Shown piece by piece: positions 1 to 8,264 of a stretch of 9,899 bases of DNA (position 1 is the stretch's first letter; each line of letters opens with the position of its first letter). The stretch spans positions 1 through 9,899 of the forward strand of contig JBBQSF010000117.1 of assembly GCA_038214085.1 (NCBI GenBank), written 5' to 3'. The notes below the pieces were generated by a model. The model was not told where the DNA came from. It searched no databases and worked only from the letters and a program-made list of their open reading frames with translations. The position numbers and the translations under genes were made by a program. This DNA is from JBBQSF01 sp038214085. GTDB taxonomy: Bacteria > Bacteroidota > Bacteroidia > Bacteroidales > CG2-30-32-10.

Positions 1-1458
1 GGGTGCCAGCACTACATTTACGGTGGTAGCAATTCCATTTGCCAAAACAATATTATTTATGGTTTTTGAATTATATCCAGGTGCTGAATAGGTGATGCTG
101 TATGTGCCATTTATCAAATAACGATGATAATTTCCAACAACCGGATTTGAGTATACAAATGAGCTGTCACTGTTTACTTCATGGCTGTTAACATAAACCT
201 TCGCTTTTATTGGTAAACCCGAACATGAATCTGTTACCAATCCTCTAATTCCATATAATGATTCCTGTAGATAATTAAGCAACGATTTGTAGTTTAATGT
301 CCACATTCCATTTAATAATTGTGTTTGAGTTGTTTTATCCCCATCTAGTTCAATCGTAATTTCTCTGCATTGTTTGTAATAATTCATATAATCCTGACGA
401 CCGCCAGTAATAACATACCAGTCTCCTCCTTCGCAAATTCCTGAAGCATAAGTGTCTGTTAGATAACTGGAATTTGTAATGCGAGCTGAATCAACATAAT
501 TTTTGCTAACCCGCATCCACCAAGCATCATCTGGATGCGGATGAAAATCTGGAGTGCCTTTTGTCCATGAATCCCAAGGATAATTTACAACTTCAGCTCC
601 GCCATGAAAATTTGCTGACATATTTAAATAATGATTGTCTGCAAAAGTCATAAAAGCCTGAGTTTCGGGTTGCCATGAGTTTCCATCGGGATGAAGCCCA
701 TCAACAATATCTGGATAATTTCTGTTCATATCAACATTGTTGGCATTATTACGAGTTGAACTTGTTCCATTGATTATATTATCTCCGCTGTTGTAAGTTC
801 CATCAGGGTTTGATAATGGACATATCCAAATTTCTGCTCCATTCACAAGTGTAGTAACCTTGCTTAATGTTCCATAATTCGACAATAAATAATTAATTAA
901 ACGCAACATCAGAATATATCCGGTTGTTTCGTCGCCATGAATAGAACTGGTATACAAAAAGTGAGGCTCGTTTTCAGTACTGTTTACGTTATCGGAAATT
1001 TTAAGAACAAGAATTTTATGTCCGTTTGGTGTAGCAGCTAGAATAGTATCAAGATTACAAATGTTTGGATAATTGGTCTGAAACTGAAGCATCATTTGTT
1101 CGTAAACGGAATATGTAGGATACTTGTCCCATGTTGCCATTTGTGCAACAGTGGTTGCCATTGTATATGTATCGGTTCCTTTAGATTCCTTTTTAATAAT
1201 TGTGTAAGGATAGCCAAGAGCCAAAAATTTACTAAACTCTGTTTGGTTTGCATAAGCTTTTACTTCATTTCCTTTAACATTATCAATTGAAATGATTTTT
1301 GTAAGCGTTTTTAATTCATCTTTGGATTTGACGTTGAATTTAAAGATGATTTCTTTATTATTTTTGAAATAAGATTCAACTTCAGTGTTTTTAATTTCCT
1401 GCGAAATTATCACATTGCTAATAGTTAACAAGGCAATGAAAATAAATATTCTTTTCAT
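1..1458 (-). CDS. Secreted M14 zinc carboxypeptidase, C-terminus cut by window edge
   Basis: Translating the minus strand from ATG at 1458 gives 486 codons with no stop up to base 1, so the gene is partial at its 3' end. The first ~20 residues (MKRIFIFIALLTISNVIISQ) look like a Sec signal peptide, so the product is exported. M14 metallocarboxypeptidase signatures are visible: the zinc-binding HGDE (H174, E177), MNRNYP with the substrate-binding arginine at R246, a third zinc ligand H285 in SANFHGG, and the general base E370 in ITIELDG. The family removes C-terminal residues from peptides or trims peptidoglycan peptides. From about residue 403 (GIRGLVTDSCSGLPI) a carboxypeptidase regulatory-like beta-sandwich domain follows. 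Residues 22-~120 may be a propeptide. A type IX secretion tail is common on such Bacteroidota proteins but would lie outside the window. The start is 19 nt after dapA, with no clear promoter, so co-transcription is likely. Substrate unknown. Confidence 0.93.
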   Translation of the reverse strand, partial: MKRIFIFIALLTISNVIISQEIKNTEVESYFKNNKEIIFKFNVKSKDELKTLTKIISIDNVKGNEVKAYANQTEFSKFLALGYPYTIIKKESKGTDTYTMATTVAQMATWDKYPTYSVYEQMMLQFQTNYPNICNLDTILAATPNGHKILVLKISDNVNSTENEPHFLYTSSIHGDETTGYILMLRLINYLLSNYGTLSKVTTLVNGAEIWICPLSNPDGTYNSGDNIINGTSSTRNNANNVDMNRNYPDIVDGLHPDGNSWQPETQAFMTFADNHYLNMSANFHGGAEVVNYPWDSWTKGTPDFHPHPDDAWWMRVSKNYVDSARITNSSYLTDTYASGICEGGDWYVITGGRQDYMNYYKQCREITIELDGDKTTQTQLLNGMWTLNYKSLLNYLQESLYGIRGLVTDSCSGLPIKAKVYVNSHEVNSDSSFVYSNPVVGNYHRYLINGTYSITYSAPGYNSKTINNIVLANGIATTVNVVLAP

Positions 1459-1477
1459 TATTTATGAATTTAATTAA

Positions 1478-2347
1478 CTATAAAAGGCTTCCTAAATAAT
1501 TATAATGTGTTTTGCTAACCCCAACAATTGGTAATCTGAAATAATTCTGACAGAGGTCTTTTTGTTCAAGAACGGCTTTAATACCTCCGGGGCTGCCTTC
1601 AGCAAAAAGTGCATTTATAAGGTCATAATATTTGAAATGAATTTCAAGTGCTTTTTTAAAATGTCCGGAAAGCGACAATTGAACCATTTCGGAATATTCT
1701 GCTGGAAAAGCATTTGCAAAAACAGAAATAACACCATCAGCACCAAGAGCAATAAGAGGCAAAGTAAGGTTGTCTTCGCCAGAAATCACAAGGAATCCTT
1801 TTGGTCTGTTTTTTAGAATTTTCATACATTGATCCATGTTTCCTGAAGCTTCTTTAATGCCAATTACGTTTTCAATTTCATTGGCAATTTTCAAGGTGGT
1901 TTCAGCAGTAATATTGCAACCTGTTCTGCTTGGAACATTATATATTATTATAGGCAATGGGCAAGAGCTTGCAATGGTTTTATAGTGCAGAAAAATCCCT
2001 CTTTGTGGGGGTTTGTTGTAATAAGGACTTACAGAAAGAACGGCATCAATTCCATCGAAATCCGTTGATTTCATTTTGTTTACGATGTCCTGAGTGTTGT
2101 TGCCACCAATTCCGAGCACAATTGGAATTCGTTTGCCAACAATGTCAACCACAAATTGAACTACGGCATTCCTTTCATTATCATTTAATGTCGCAGCTTC
2201 CCCTGTTGTACCAAGAACAACTAGATAATTTATGTTGCCAGAAATCTGATGCTCAATTAGTTTTTCTAGAGACGAAAAATCAATATTTCCGTCTTTATGA
2301 AATGGCGTAACTATTGCAACACCGGTTCCCCTAAATTTTTTATTCAT
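1478..2347 (-). CDS. dapA: 4-hydroxy-tetrahydrodipicolinate synthase
   Basis: Cytoplasmic TIM-barrel lyase that condenses pyruvate with aspartate semialdehyde, the first committed step toward diaminopimelate and lysine. The length of 289 residues is normal for the family. Motifs visible: GTTGE (46-50, substrate-binding threonines), YYNKP (109-113), YNVPSRTG (136-143, with the catalytic-triad tyrosine Y136 and the carboxylate-binding arginine R141) and GIKEASG with the Schiff-base lysine K165. Together these favour DapA over N-acetylneuraminate lyase or other members of the superfamily, although close paralogues (KDG aldolase-like) cannot be excluded by eye. The ATG at 2347 gives the expected N-terminus (FRGTGVAIVTPF). 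A -7-like promoter element lies 21 nt upstream. The secreted carboxypeptidase gene begins 19 nt downstream and probably shares its transcript. Both genes touch peptidoglycan/peptide metabolism, but a functional link is only inference. Confidence 0.96.
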   Translation of the reverse strand: MNKKFRGTGVAIVTPFHKDGNIDFSSLEKLIEHQISGNINYLVVLGTTGEAATLNDNERNAVVQFVVDIVGKRIPIVLGIGGNNTQDIVNKMKSTDFDGIDAVLSVSPYYNKPPQRGIFLHYKTIASSCPLPIIIYNVPSRTGCNITAETTLKIANEIENVIGIKEASGNMDQCMKILKNRPKGFLVISGEDNLTLPLIALGADGVISVFANAFPAEYSEMVQLSLSGHFKKALEIHFKYYDLINALFAEGSPGGIKAVLEQKDLCQNYFRLPIVGVSKTHYNYLGSLL

Positions 2348-2368
2348 ATAATGAAATTAATATTAAAG

Positions 2369-2394
2369 CAAATATATAAAAGTATCTATAACAA
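2369..2394 (-). promoter_or_regulatory. Candidate Bacteroidota-type promoter for dapA
   Basis: Read on the minus strand, TATATTTG (2376-2369) matches the Bacteroidota -7 consensus TAnnTTTG exactly. It ends 21 nt before the dapA start. A TTG (2394-2392) lies upstream with a 15-bp spacer, shorter than the ~19 bp expected, so the -33 match is poor. The surroundings are very AT-rich, so a chance match is possible. If it works, dapA has its own start site, separate from the lon transcript. Confidence 0.5.
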
Positions 2395-2406
2395 TATAAA
2401 TAAATA

Positions 2407-4053
2407 TCAGGATTTTTTTACAAATTTTAAATGAATCAGATTCATTGGATTGCTGCCTAATCCGTTGATATTTTTTTGAACAAACCTTAACACTTGGTCG
2501 TAATATAGAATGACTACAGGAGCTTCGTTCATTATAAGTAAGTTCATTTTTTTGTAATACGAATATCTCACTGAATCGTTTATTTCGGAAAGTGATTTCT
2601 CATACAAACCGTCATATTCTATATTTGAAAAATGTGTGTAATTCGGACCCTGCGGTGAAAAGTTTTTGCTATAAAACAATGCCAGATAATTTTCTGCATC
2701 AGGATAATCTGCTATCCAGGAAGCTCGAAAAAATGGAGTTTTTGATTTTGCTATAATTTCTCGAAGTGTAGCAGGAGGATTAACATCAATCTTAATTTTA
2801 ATGCCAATTTCTGATAGCTGGTGCTGAATAAATTCACATAAATCAAGGTAGGATGAGTTGGTACTTAAAGTTATTTCAGGTAATCCTGCTCCATTGGGAT
2901 AACCAGCATCGGAAAGCAGTTTTAAAGCTTTGTCCGGCTGGTAATCATAGATAACTTCCGAACTGTCAAAAGAAGGCATTCCCGTAGGAATTATACCGTA
3001 AATTCCGGGAACTCCAATATTGTTCCGCAGATATCGAATCATTTTTATACGATCGAAACCAAAATTAATCGCTTGTCTTATTGCCTTTATTTTCAGTGGA
3101 TTATTTTTAATAATAGGATTTGTTGAATCCATTAAAATACCTAGATATTCGGTATTCATATATGGCTGAGTTATTAAATTTATCTTGTTTTTGTATTTAT
3201 CCCTGAGTTTTCCTGATTTGGAGAGCAATTCATCTTTATATCCGGGATCCAAACCTGATATAAAATCAAGATTCCCTTTAAGAAATTCAAGAAATGCAGA
3301 TTGCTTATCTACAATAAAGGTTATTGCTACTGCATCTAAAAAGGGTAAGCGTTGATCTTTTATAAATTCAAAATACTTAGGGTTTTTCAGCATAACTAAT
3401 TTTACACCTTCTTTCCACATTTTAAAATAAAATGGCCCTGTCCCTACAGGATGTTTACGGAAATCTTTCTGATAATAATCAACAACTTCTTTGGGCACAA
3501 CAGAGCAATATTGCATTGCCAGTAACGACAAAAATGGAGGGAATGGTTTACTTAAAGCAATTATAAAGGTAGAATCGTTTAATGACTTAAAATTAAACAG
3601 GTTATTCGTTGTGATTATATTTACGTTATTGAAAATCCATGCGCCAGGAGAAGCAATTTTAGGATCAATGATTCGATTGAAACTGTATACAAAATCATTA
3701 GCAATTACTTTTCTTCCTTTCCCGTTTTTGAAAAGAAAATGATCATGAAAAAAAACGTCATTTCTTAGATTAAATTTATAGATAAGCCCATCGGTGGAAA
3801 TGGACCAGTTTTTTGCAATACAAGGTTTTACTATCAAACTGTCGTTTAGCTGAACCAATCCGTTAAAAAGCTGGTTTACGGCCCATATATTTGACAAATC
3901 TTTTGCAAACGCAGGATCTAACGAACTTATGCCTGCTGATTCATTGTATCTAAAAACTTTTTTGCTGCTATTTTTATTTTCGGTTTTATTTGTACATGAA
4001 ACCGTTGCAGTGAGAGCAATTATAAAAAAGCTATTTATTATAAAACGGTACAT
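2407..4053 (-). CDS. Peptide ABC transporter substrate-binding lipoprotein (OppA/DppA-like, SBP family 5)
   Basis: Predicted lipid-anchored binding protein of 548 residues, normal for the family. The N-terminus (MYRFIINSFFIIALTATVSC) is a lipoprotein signal peptide with C20 as the likely lipidated residue; the lipobox TVSC is slightly off consensus at -3. The mature protein has family-5 features: a GLVQLND...AKNWSISTDGLIYKFNLR block (~65-98), a central VGTGPFYFKMW segment, and the C-terminal ASWIADYPDAENYLALFY and EAPVVILYYDQ blocks. Members usually capture oligopeptides, dipeptides or nickel for an ABC importer. No permease or ATPase gene is nearby, so it is an orphan binding protein here and the ligand is unknown. 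Its ATG lies only 7 nt after the lon stop codon, with no room for a promoter, so it is almost certainly expressed from the lon transcript. It ends with TGA 59 nt before dapA, and no terminator hairpin is visible in that gap. Confidence 0.93.
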   Translation of the reverse strand: MYRFIINSFFIIALTATVSCTNKTENKNSSKKVFRYNESAGISSLDPAFAKDLSNIWAVNQLFNGLVQLNDSLIVKPCIAKNWSISTDGLIYKFNLRNDVFFHDHFLFKNGKGRKVIANDFVYSFNRIIDPKIASPGAWIFNNVNIITTNNLFNFKSLNDSTFIIALSKPFPPFLSLLAMQYCSVVPKEVVDYYQKDFRKHPVGTGPFYFKMWKEGVKLVMLKNPKYFEFIKDQRLPFLDAVAITFIVDKQSAFLEFLKGNLDFISGLDPGYKDELLSKSGKLRDKYKNKINLITQPYMNTEYLGILMDSTNPIIKNNPLKIKAIRQAINFGFDRIKMIRYLRNNIGVPGIYGIIPTGMPSFDSSEVIYDYQPDKALKLLSDAGYPNGAGLPEITLSTNSSYLDLCEFIQHQLSEIGIKIKIDVNPPATLREIIAKSKTPFFRASWIADYPDAENYLALFYSKNFSPQGPNYTHFSNIEYDGLYEKSLSEINDSVRYSYYKKMNLLIMNEAPVVILYYDQVLRFVQKNINGLGSNPMNLIHLKFVKKS

Positions 4054-4060
4054 TCTAGAA

Positions 4061-6502
4061 TTAAAGGCTCAGTGCATTTTTCACCTTTGTTTTTGCAAGA
4101 GACAAGTCAATTACTTCTATCATTTCATTAATATAATGGAAGTGGAGACCTTCGATATATTTTGGTACAATGTCCTCTATATCCCTTCGGTTATCAGCTG
4201 AAAGAATAATATTACAAACTCCCGCCCTTTTTGCAGCAAGTATTTTTTCTTTTATTCCCCCAACAGGAAGCACTTTCCCTCTAAGTGTAATTTCGCCTGT
4301 CATAGCAATTCCCTGCATAACCTTTCGCTGCGAAAAAATTGATGCTAAAGCCGCAAACATAGTTATACCAGCTGAGGGACCATCCTTTGGCGTAGCGCCT
4401 TCAGGACAATGAATATGAACATTCCATTTGTCAAACACTTCAGCCGATAATCCGAGTTGATCGGAATGTGATTTCAGATACTCGAAAGCAAGATTTGCCG
4501 ATTCTTTCATCACGTCACCAAGATTTCCTGTTAAGGTAAGTCCGCCTTTGCCCCTGCTGATACTGGCTTCAACATAAAGCACTTCGCCGCCAACCGATGT
4601 CCATGCTAAACCCGTTGCAACACCAGGAATTTCACCAATATAATTTCTGTCTTTTTGAAAAATAGGAATGCCGAGTATTTTTGCAAGATCTTCGTTAGAT
4701 ACGGTCTTTTCATATTTTTCGTTCATTGCAATATGTCTGGCCTTGCTGCGGATCAATCTGGCAATGTTTTTTTCAAGCGAACGCACACCTGATTCGCGTG
4801 TGTAATTTTCAATGATATTGGTAATTATTTTAGGAGTAAATGAAATTTGGCCTTTTTTAATACCATGTTCGTTCATTTGTTTAGGAACAAGATGTTGCTT
4901 GGCAATTTCGAGTTTTTCTTCAACAATATATCCGCTTAATTCAATAACTTCCATCCTGTCTCTTAATGCGGGATGAACTGTACTCAGCGTATTGGCTGTA
5001 GCGATAAACATCACATTAGAAAGATCATAATCTACTTCTAGAAAATTATCGTAAAAGGCATTATTTTGTTCTGGATCCAATACTTCAAGAAGAGCAGCTG
5101 AGGGATCTCCGTTAACATTATTTCCAATTACCTTGTCAATTTCATCAAGAACAAATACTGGATTAGAGAATTTTGCTTTTTTAATATTCTGAATAATTCT
5201 TCCGGGCATTGCACCAATGTATGTTTTGCGATGTCCTCTCACTTCTGCTTCATCTCTGAGTCCGCCTAACGACATCCGAACATAGCTTCTGCCAATAGCT
5301 CTTGCAATAGATTTTCCAAGAGATGTTTTTCCAACACCCGGAGGACCTACCAAGCAAAGTATAGGCGATTTCATGTCGCCTTTTAACTTCAAAACTGCCA
5401 GATGTTCAATTATTCTTTCTTTAACTTTTTCCAAGCCAAAATGATCTTCATCAAGAATATTCTGTGCGATTTTGAGATCAAAGTTGTCTGTGGTTTTTTC
5501 ATCCCAAGGCAATTCTACCAGTATTTCAAGATAATTCATCTGTATAGAATACTCTGCCGCCGCAGGATTCATTCGTTGTAATTTAGTAATTTCCTTATTG
5601 AAAACATCTGCAATTTCAGCCCGCCATTTTTTTGTTTTTGCTTTTTCCTTCAGTTCATTTATTTGCTGTTCGTGCGGATTGCCACCCAGTTCATCCTGAA
5701 TTGTTTTTAATTGTTGATGCAAAAAATAATCCCTCTGTTGTTTATCAATGTCTACTTTAACTTTCGACTGAATCTGGTTTTTCAGTTCAAGCATCTGAAT
5801 TTCTTTTGTCAGTAAGCTTAAAACCATGTTTGCTCGTTCAGAAAGATCAGCAATTTCTAGTAATTTTTGCTTTTCCTGAACATCCACATTGAGATTGGAT
5901 GAAATGAAATTGATCAGGAATGTAGGGCTTTCTATATTTTTTATTGCAAATGATGCTTCTGTAGGAATATTAGGTGATAGCTTAATGATCTGAATTGCCA
6001 AATCGGTAATTGATGAAATTAGCGCATCAAACTTTTTATCATCCTTTGGAAGTTTTGTATTTTCAAAAGGTGAAATTGTTGCTTTTAAATATGGATCTGT
6101 TTGAATGATCTGATTTAGCCGAAATGGTTTCTTGCCTTGAATTATAACCGTTGAACTTCCATCAGGCATCTGAAGAACTTTAAAAATTCGGGCTACAGTA
6201 CCAATTTGGTTGATGTCGTCGGGACCGGGATCTTCGATATTGGTGTCTTTTTGAGAAACTACACCAATAACCTTTGTGTTTTTATATGTTTCCCTTACTA
6301 GATTTATTGATTTGTCTCTGTTAACTGTAATTGGAATAACAACACCTGGAAACAATACCGTATTCTTTAATGGCAATATTGGCAGAATATCTGGAATTTC
6401 TTCCGCATTCATGCTTTCTTCATCTTCGGGAGATAATAAGGGGATAAATTCAGTATCTTCATCAATTATATTTGGTAAACCAAAGTTTTCAAAAGGGTTC
6501 AT
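4061..6502 (-). CDS. lon: ATP-dependent serine protease Lon
   Basis: Cytoplasmic AAA+ protease that degrades misfolded and selected regulatory proteins. At 813 residues it is full length for the LonA type. Domain order: a substrate-binding LON N-domain (~40-235, opening PILPLKNTVLFPGVVIPI), a helical linker (~240-345, including QQRDYFLHQQLKTIQDELG), the AAA+ module with Walker A GPPGVGKT (386-393), Walker B VFVLDEID (449-456), sensor asparagine N504 and the ALRDR arginine region (512-516), then the protease domain. The catalytic dyad is intact: S710 in PKDGPSAG and K753 in GGIKEKILAAK, 43 residues apart as in E. coli Lon. There is no transmembrane segment, which rules out LonB. The ~38-residue acidic N-terminal extension (MNPFENFGLPNIIDEDTEF...) is plausible in this phylum. 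The gene is followed after 7 nt by the lipoprotein gene. A perfect inverted repeat 24 nt upstream may regulate it; no clear TAnnTTTG box is seen in the 94-bp leader. Confidence 0.98.
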   Translation of the reverse strand: MNPFENFGLPNIIDEDTEFIPLLSPEDEESMNAEEIPDILPILPLKNTVLFPGVVIPITVNRDKSINLVRETYKNTKVIGVVSQKDTNIEDPGPDDINQIGTVARIFKVLQMPDGSSTVIIQGKKPFRLNQIIQTDPYLKATISPFENTKLPKDDKKFDALISSITDLAIQIIKLSPNIPTEASFAIKNIESPTFLINFISSNLNVDVQEKQKLLEIADLSERANMVLSLLTKEIQMLELKNQIQSKVKVDIDKQQRDYFLHQQLKTIQDELGGNPHEQQINELKEKAKTKKWRAEIADVFNKEITKLQRMNPAAAEYSIQMNYLEILVELPWDEKTTDNFDLKIAQNILDEDHFGLEKVKERIIEHLAVLKLKGDMKSPILCLVGPPGVGKTSLGKSIARAIGRSYVRMSLGGLRDEAEVRGHRKTYIGAMPGRIIQNIKKAKFSNPVFVLDEIDKVIGNNVNGDPSAALLEVLDPEQNNAFYDNFLEVDYDLSNVMFIATANTLSTVHPALRDRMEVIELSGYIVEEKLEIAKQHLVPKQMNEHGIKKGQISFTPKIITNIIENYTRESGVRSLEKNIARLIRSKARHIAMNEKYEKTVSNEDLAKILGIPIFQKDRNYIGEIPGVATGLAWTSVGGEVLYVEASISRGKGGLTLTGNLGDVMKESANLAFEYLKSHSDQLGLSAEVFDKWNVHIHCPEGATPKDGPSAGITMFAALASIFSQRKVMQGIAMTGEITLRGKVLPVGGIKEKILAAKRAGVCNIILSADNRRDIEDIVPKYIEGLHFHYINEMIEVIDLSLAKTKVKNALSL

Positions 6503-6525
6503 GGAATAATTTTTTTAATAAAACA

Positions 6526-6544
6526 TTATGACATCCTGTCATAA
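6526..6544. repeat. Perfect 8-bp inverted repeat upstream of lon (candidate operator or weak terminator)
   Basis: TTATGACA (6526-6533), TCC, TGTCATAA (6537-6544): arms perfectly complementary, 3-nt spacer. It sits 24 bp upstream of the lon start and 53 bp past the stop of the GlmU-like gene. Read leftward it is followed by the T-rich stretch TGTTTTATT, so it could act as a weak terminator for the upstream gene. The symmetry and position equally suit a dimeric repressor site. It is not the CIRCE heat-shock element. Confidence 0.6.
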
Positions 6545-6596
6545 AAACTAATTTTAACAAGAGGAAGCAGTAGTAGACAATATATATGCCACAACT

Positions 6597-7781
6597 TTAC
6601 AGATACCGATATTCTCTGGTGCGCTTATAAATGGCCCTTAGAATGTTTTTGTCAACTTCTGAAAGAACCATATCTCTACGTTCGTAGGCTTTTTCAGCTA
6701 TATCTATGGCTTTCTCTACTTCAAAAGTTGTAATTCCGGTTGATCCACCCCAACTGAAGGAAGCAACAAAATTTCGTTGAAAACCGTGTCCGAAAAGATT
6801 TGCACTAATCCCTACAACCGTCCCGGTATTAAACATAGTGTTAATTCCGCATTTTGAGTGATCGCCAAGAATCAATCCGCAAAAAGTTAAGCCTGTATGT
6901 ACAAATTTCTTTTCGGGATAGCTCCATAGTTTAACTTCTGCGTAGTTGTTTTTCAAATTCGAATTATTGGTATCAGCGCCAATATTACACCATTCTCCAA
7001 TTACTGAATTTCCTATAAATCCATCGTGAGCCTTATTTGAATAACCTATAAAAACGGAATTGTTTATTTCCCCACCTACTTTACAAAAAGGACCAATAGT
7101 GGTAGAACCATATATTTTTGCACCCATTTTTACAACAGAATTATTACAAAGGGCAAATGGACCGCGAATCATAGCACCTTCCATGATTTCACAGTTTTTG
7201 CCAATATAAACAGGACCTGCACTTGCATTTATAATGCAACATTCTGCTTTAACACCGTCTTCAACAAAAACATTTTCTGGGTTAATTATAGTATTGGTTT
7301 TGCTAAGCACAGATGATTTCCGCCCTTTGGTAATCAGTTCAAAATCTTCCTGAATTGCTTCTCCATTTTTAGAAAAAATGTCCCAGAGTTCATTGATTTT
7401 TATATGAACCGATTTGGTAGCGATATCAACAATATTTTCGTCTGAATTATTGATATTTTCTATAGCATCCGAATGCAGGTTAATGGCAATAAGATATTCT
7501 CCATAAACCAGTGCATCGTTAGGTTTTAACTTTTGAATCTGCTTTACCAAGTCTTTGGTTGGGCAAACCGAACCATTTATTAATATATTAATATCTCCTT
7601 TAATTAATGGGTATTTTTCACTCAGGTAGTCCTCTGTTAAAGTTGAAGTTTTTGATTTGAGATAGATCTCCCACTTTTCTCTTATGGTTAATATTCCAAC
7701 TCTCAGGTCGGCTACTGGGCGAACAAATGTTAAAGGTAATAAATGACTTCGTAAAGGGTTGTCAAATAATATGTAATTCAT
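6597..7781 (-). CDS. GlmU-like sugar nucleotidyltransferase / hexapeptide acyltransferase (alternative Bacteroidota type)
   Basis: 394-residue two-domain cytoplasmic protein. The N-terminal part (~1-160) opens with LFDNPLRSHLLPLTFVRPVADLRVGILTIREKW, the hallmark of the alternative GlmU-like nucleotidyltransferases of Bacteroidota. The classical GlmU loop (LAAGxGTRM) is absent. Residues ~165-330 form a left-handed beta-helix of hexapeptide repeats (VYIGKN, AMIRGP, TTIGPF, SVFIGY, GFIGNSVIGEWCNIGAD), as in GlmU acetyltransferase domains. The C-terminal tail from ~350 is helical and charged. By family it is expected to act in UDP-GlcNAc formation (glucosamine-1-phosphate acetylation and uridylylation), feeding peptidoglycan and LPS synthesis, but neither activity is certain from sequence alone. 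It lies beside rpmE2 in the same orientation, an arrangement I recall as common in the phylum. A terminator in the 78-bp gap suggests separate expression. The only promoter-like element is TACATTCG (7804-7797), one mismatch from the -7 consensus, about 15 bp before the ATG. Confidence 0.88.
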   Translation of the reverse strand: MNYILFDNPLRSHLLPLTFVRPVADLRVGILTIREKWEIYLKSKTSTLTEDYLSEKYPLIKGDINILINGSVCPTKDLVKQIQKLKPNDALVYGEYLIAINLHSDAIENINNSDENIVDIATKSVHIKINELWDIFSKNGEAIQEDFELITKGRKSSVLSKTNTIINPENVFVEDGVKAECCIINASAGPVYIGKNCEIMEGAMIRGPFALCNNSVVKMGAKIYGSTTIGPFCKVGGEINNSVFIGYSNKAHDGFIGNSVIGEWCNIGADTNNSNLKNNYAEVKLWSYPEKKFVHTGLTFCGLILGDHSKCGINTMFNTGTVVGISANLFGHGFQRNFVASFSWGGSTGITTFEVEKAIDIAEKAYERRDMVLSEVDKNILRAIYKRTREYRYL

Positions 7782-7805
7782 GTTGAAATTTTTTTTCGAA
7801 TGTAC

Positions 7806-7829
7806 AAAAAATCCCCCGATATCGGAGGA
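7806..7829 (-). terminator. Rho-independent terminator after rpmE2
   Basis: On the minus strand TCCTCCG-ATAT-CGGGGGA (7829-7812) forms a 7-bp stem with one T-G pair and a 4-nt loop, followed by six T (7811-7806). It starts 31 nt after the rpmE2 stop codon, right for ending the L31 transcript. The plus strand also has a short T run (7831-7835) after the stem, but no plus-strand gene needs it. Confidence 0.8.
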
Positions 7830-7859
7830 CTTTTTAAAAATATCATGTAGAAATAAAAA

Positions 7860-8120
7860 TTATTTTACTTCTGCTTTTTTAGAATAACGTGTTCTGAATT
7901 TATCTACACGACCAGCTGTATCAACAAGTTTAATTTTACCTGTGTAAAAAGGGTGCGACATGTATGAAATTTCAAGTTTTACAAGAGGGTATTCTTTACC
8001 ATCGTCCATTGTAATGTTTTCTTTTGTCTGAACTGTTGATTTGGTAATGAAGGTAAAGTCGTTAGACATGTCTTTGAATACTACAAATCTATAATCTTTT
8101 GGGTGAATGTCTTTTTTCAT
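7860..8120 (-). CDS. rpmE2: Type B 50S ribosomal protein L31 (zinc-independent)
   Basis: 86-residue ribosomal protein of the large subunit. The sequence MKKDIHPKDYRFVVFKDMSND, the SYMSHPFYTGK block (52-62) and the VDKFRTRYSKK tail are the conserved parts of L31 type B. It has no cysteine at all, so it lacks the zinc ribbon of type A L31. In bacteria with both forms the type B version is used when zinc is scarce; in Bacteroidota it is commonly the only L31, so zinc regulation should not be assumed, and no zinc-repressor (Zur) box is evident upstream. The start ATG is preceded at 25 nt by a consensus -7 box, and a terminator hairpin follows 31 nt after the stop, so it looks like a single-gene transcription unit. 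Its promoter faces away from the Rrf2 gene. Confidence 0.96.
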   Translation of the reverse strand: MKKDIHPKDYRFVVFKDMSNDFTFITKSTVQTKENITMDDGKEYPLVKLEISYMSHPFYTGKIKLVDTAGRVDKFRTRYSKKAEVK

Positions 8121-8145
8121 TGTATTGTCTGTTAATTTGGGAGTG

Positions 8146-8176
8146 CAAAAATAGTTGTTTTATTTTATATGACAAA
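8146..8176 (-). promoter_or_regulatory. Consensus Bacteroidota promoter for rpmE2
   Basis: On the minus strand, TTTG (8176-8173), a 19-bp spacer, then TATTTTTG (8153-8146). This matches the known -33/-7 pattern of the phylum (TTTG, ~19 bp, TAnnTTTG) in both boxes and the spacing. It lies 25 nt before the rpmE2 ATG, giving a leader of roughly 20 nt. It is the best-supported promoter in the window. Confidence 0.82.
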
Positions 8177-8264
8177 ATATTCAGGACTTTTTTTAACAAA
8201 TCCCTTGTTGAAAACTTTTTTTTACAAATAAACTAAAGATATTCAACACTTAAGACATTTCTTT

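Noticed and set aside
1096..1290. Plus-strand open frame of 64 codons at the left
   Set aside because: It is antisense to the M14 carboxypeptidase, whose catalytic residues are clearly read on the minus strand.
1957..2310. Plus-strand open frame of 117 codons
   Set aside because: It lies entirely antisense to dapA, and its translation is Cys/Gln-rich with no recognisable domain. It is a shadow of the real gene.
3929..4201. Plus-strand open frame of 90 codons spanning the lon/lipoprotein junction
   Set aside because: It is antisense to two well-supported genes, has no promoter or family resemblance, and its hydrophobic look comes from the complement of a signal peptide.
7812..7829. Operator for the GlmU-like gene
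   Set aside because: The GC-rich palindrome is followed directly by six T on the minus strand and lies just after the rpmE2 stop, so a terminator explains it better.
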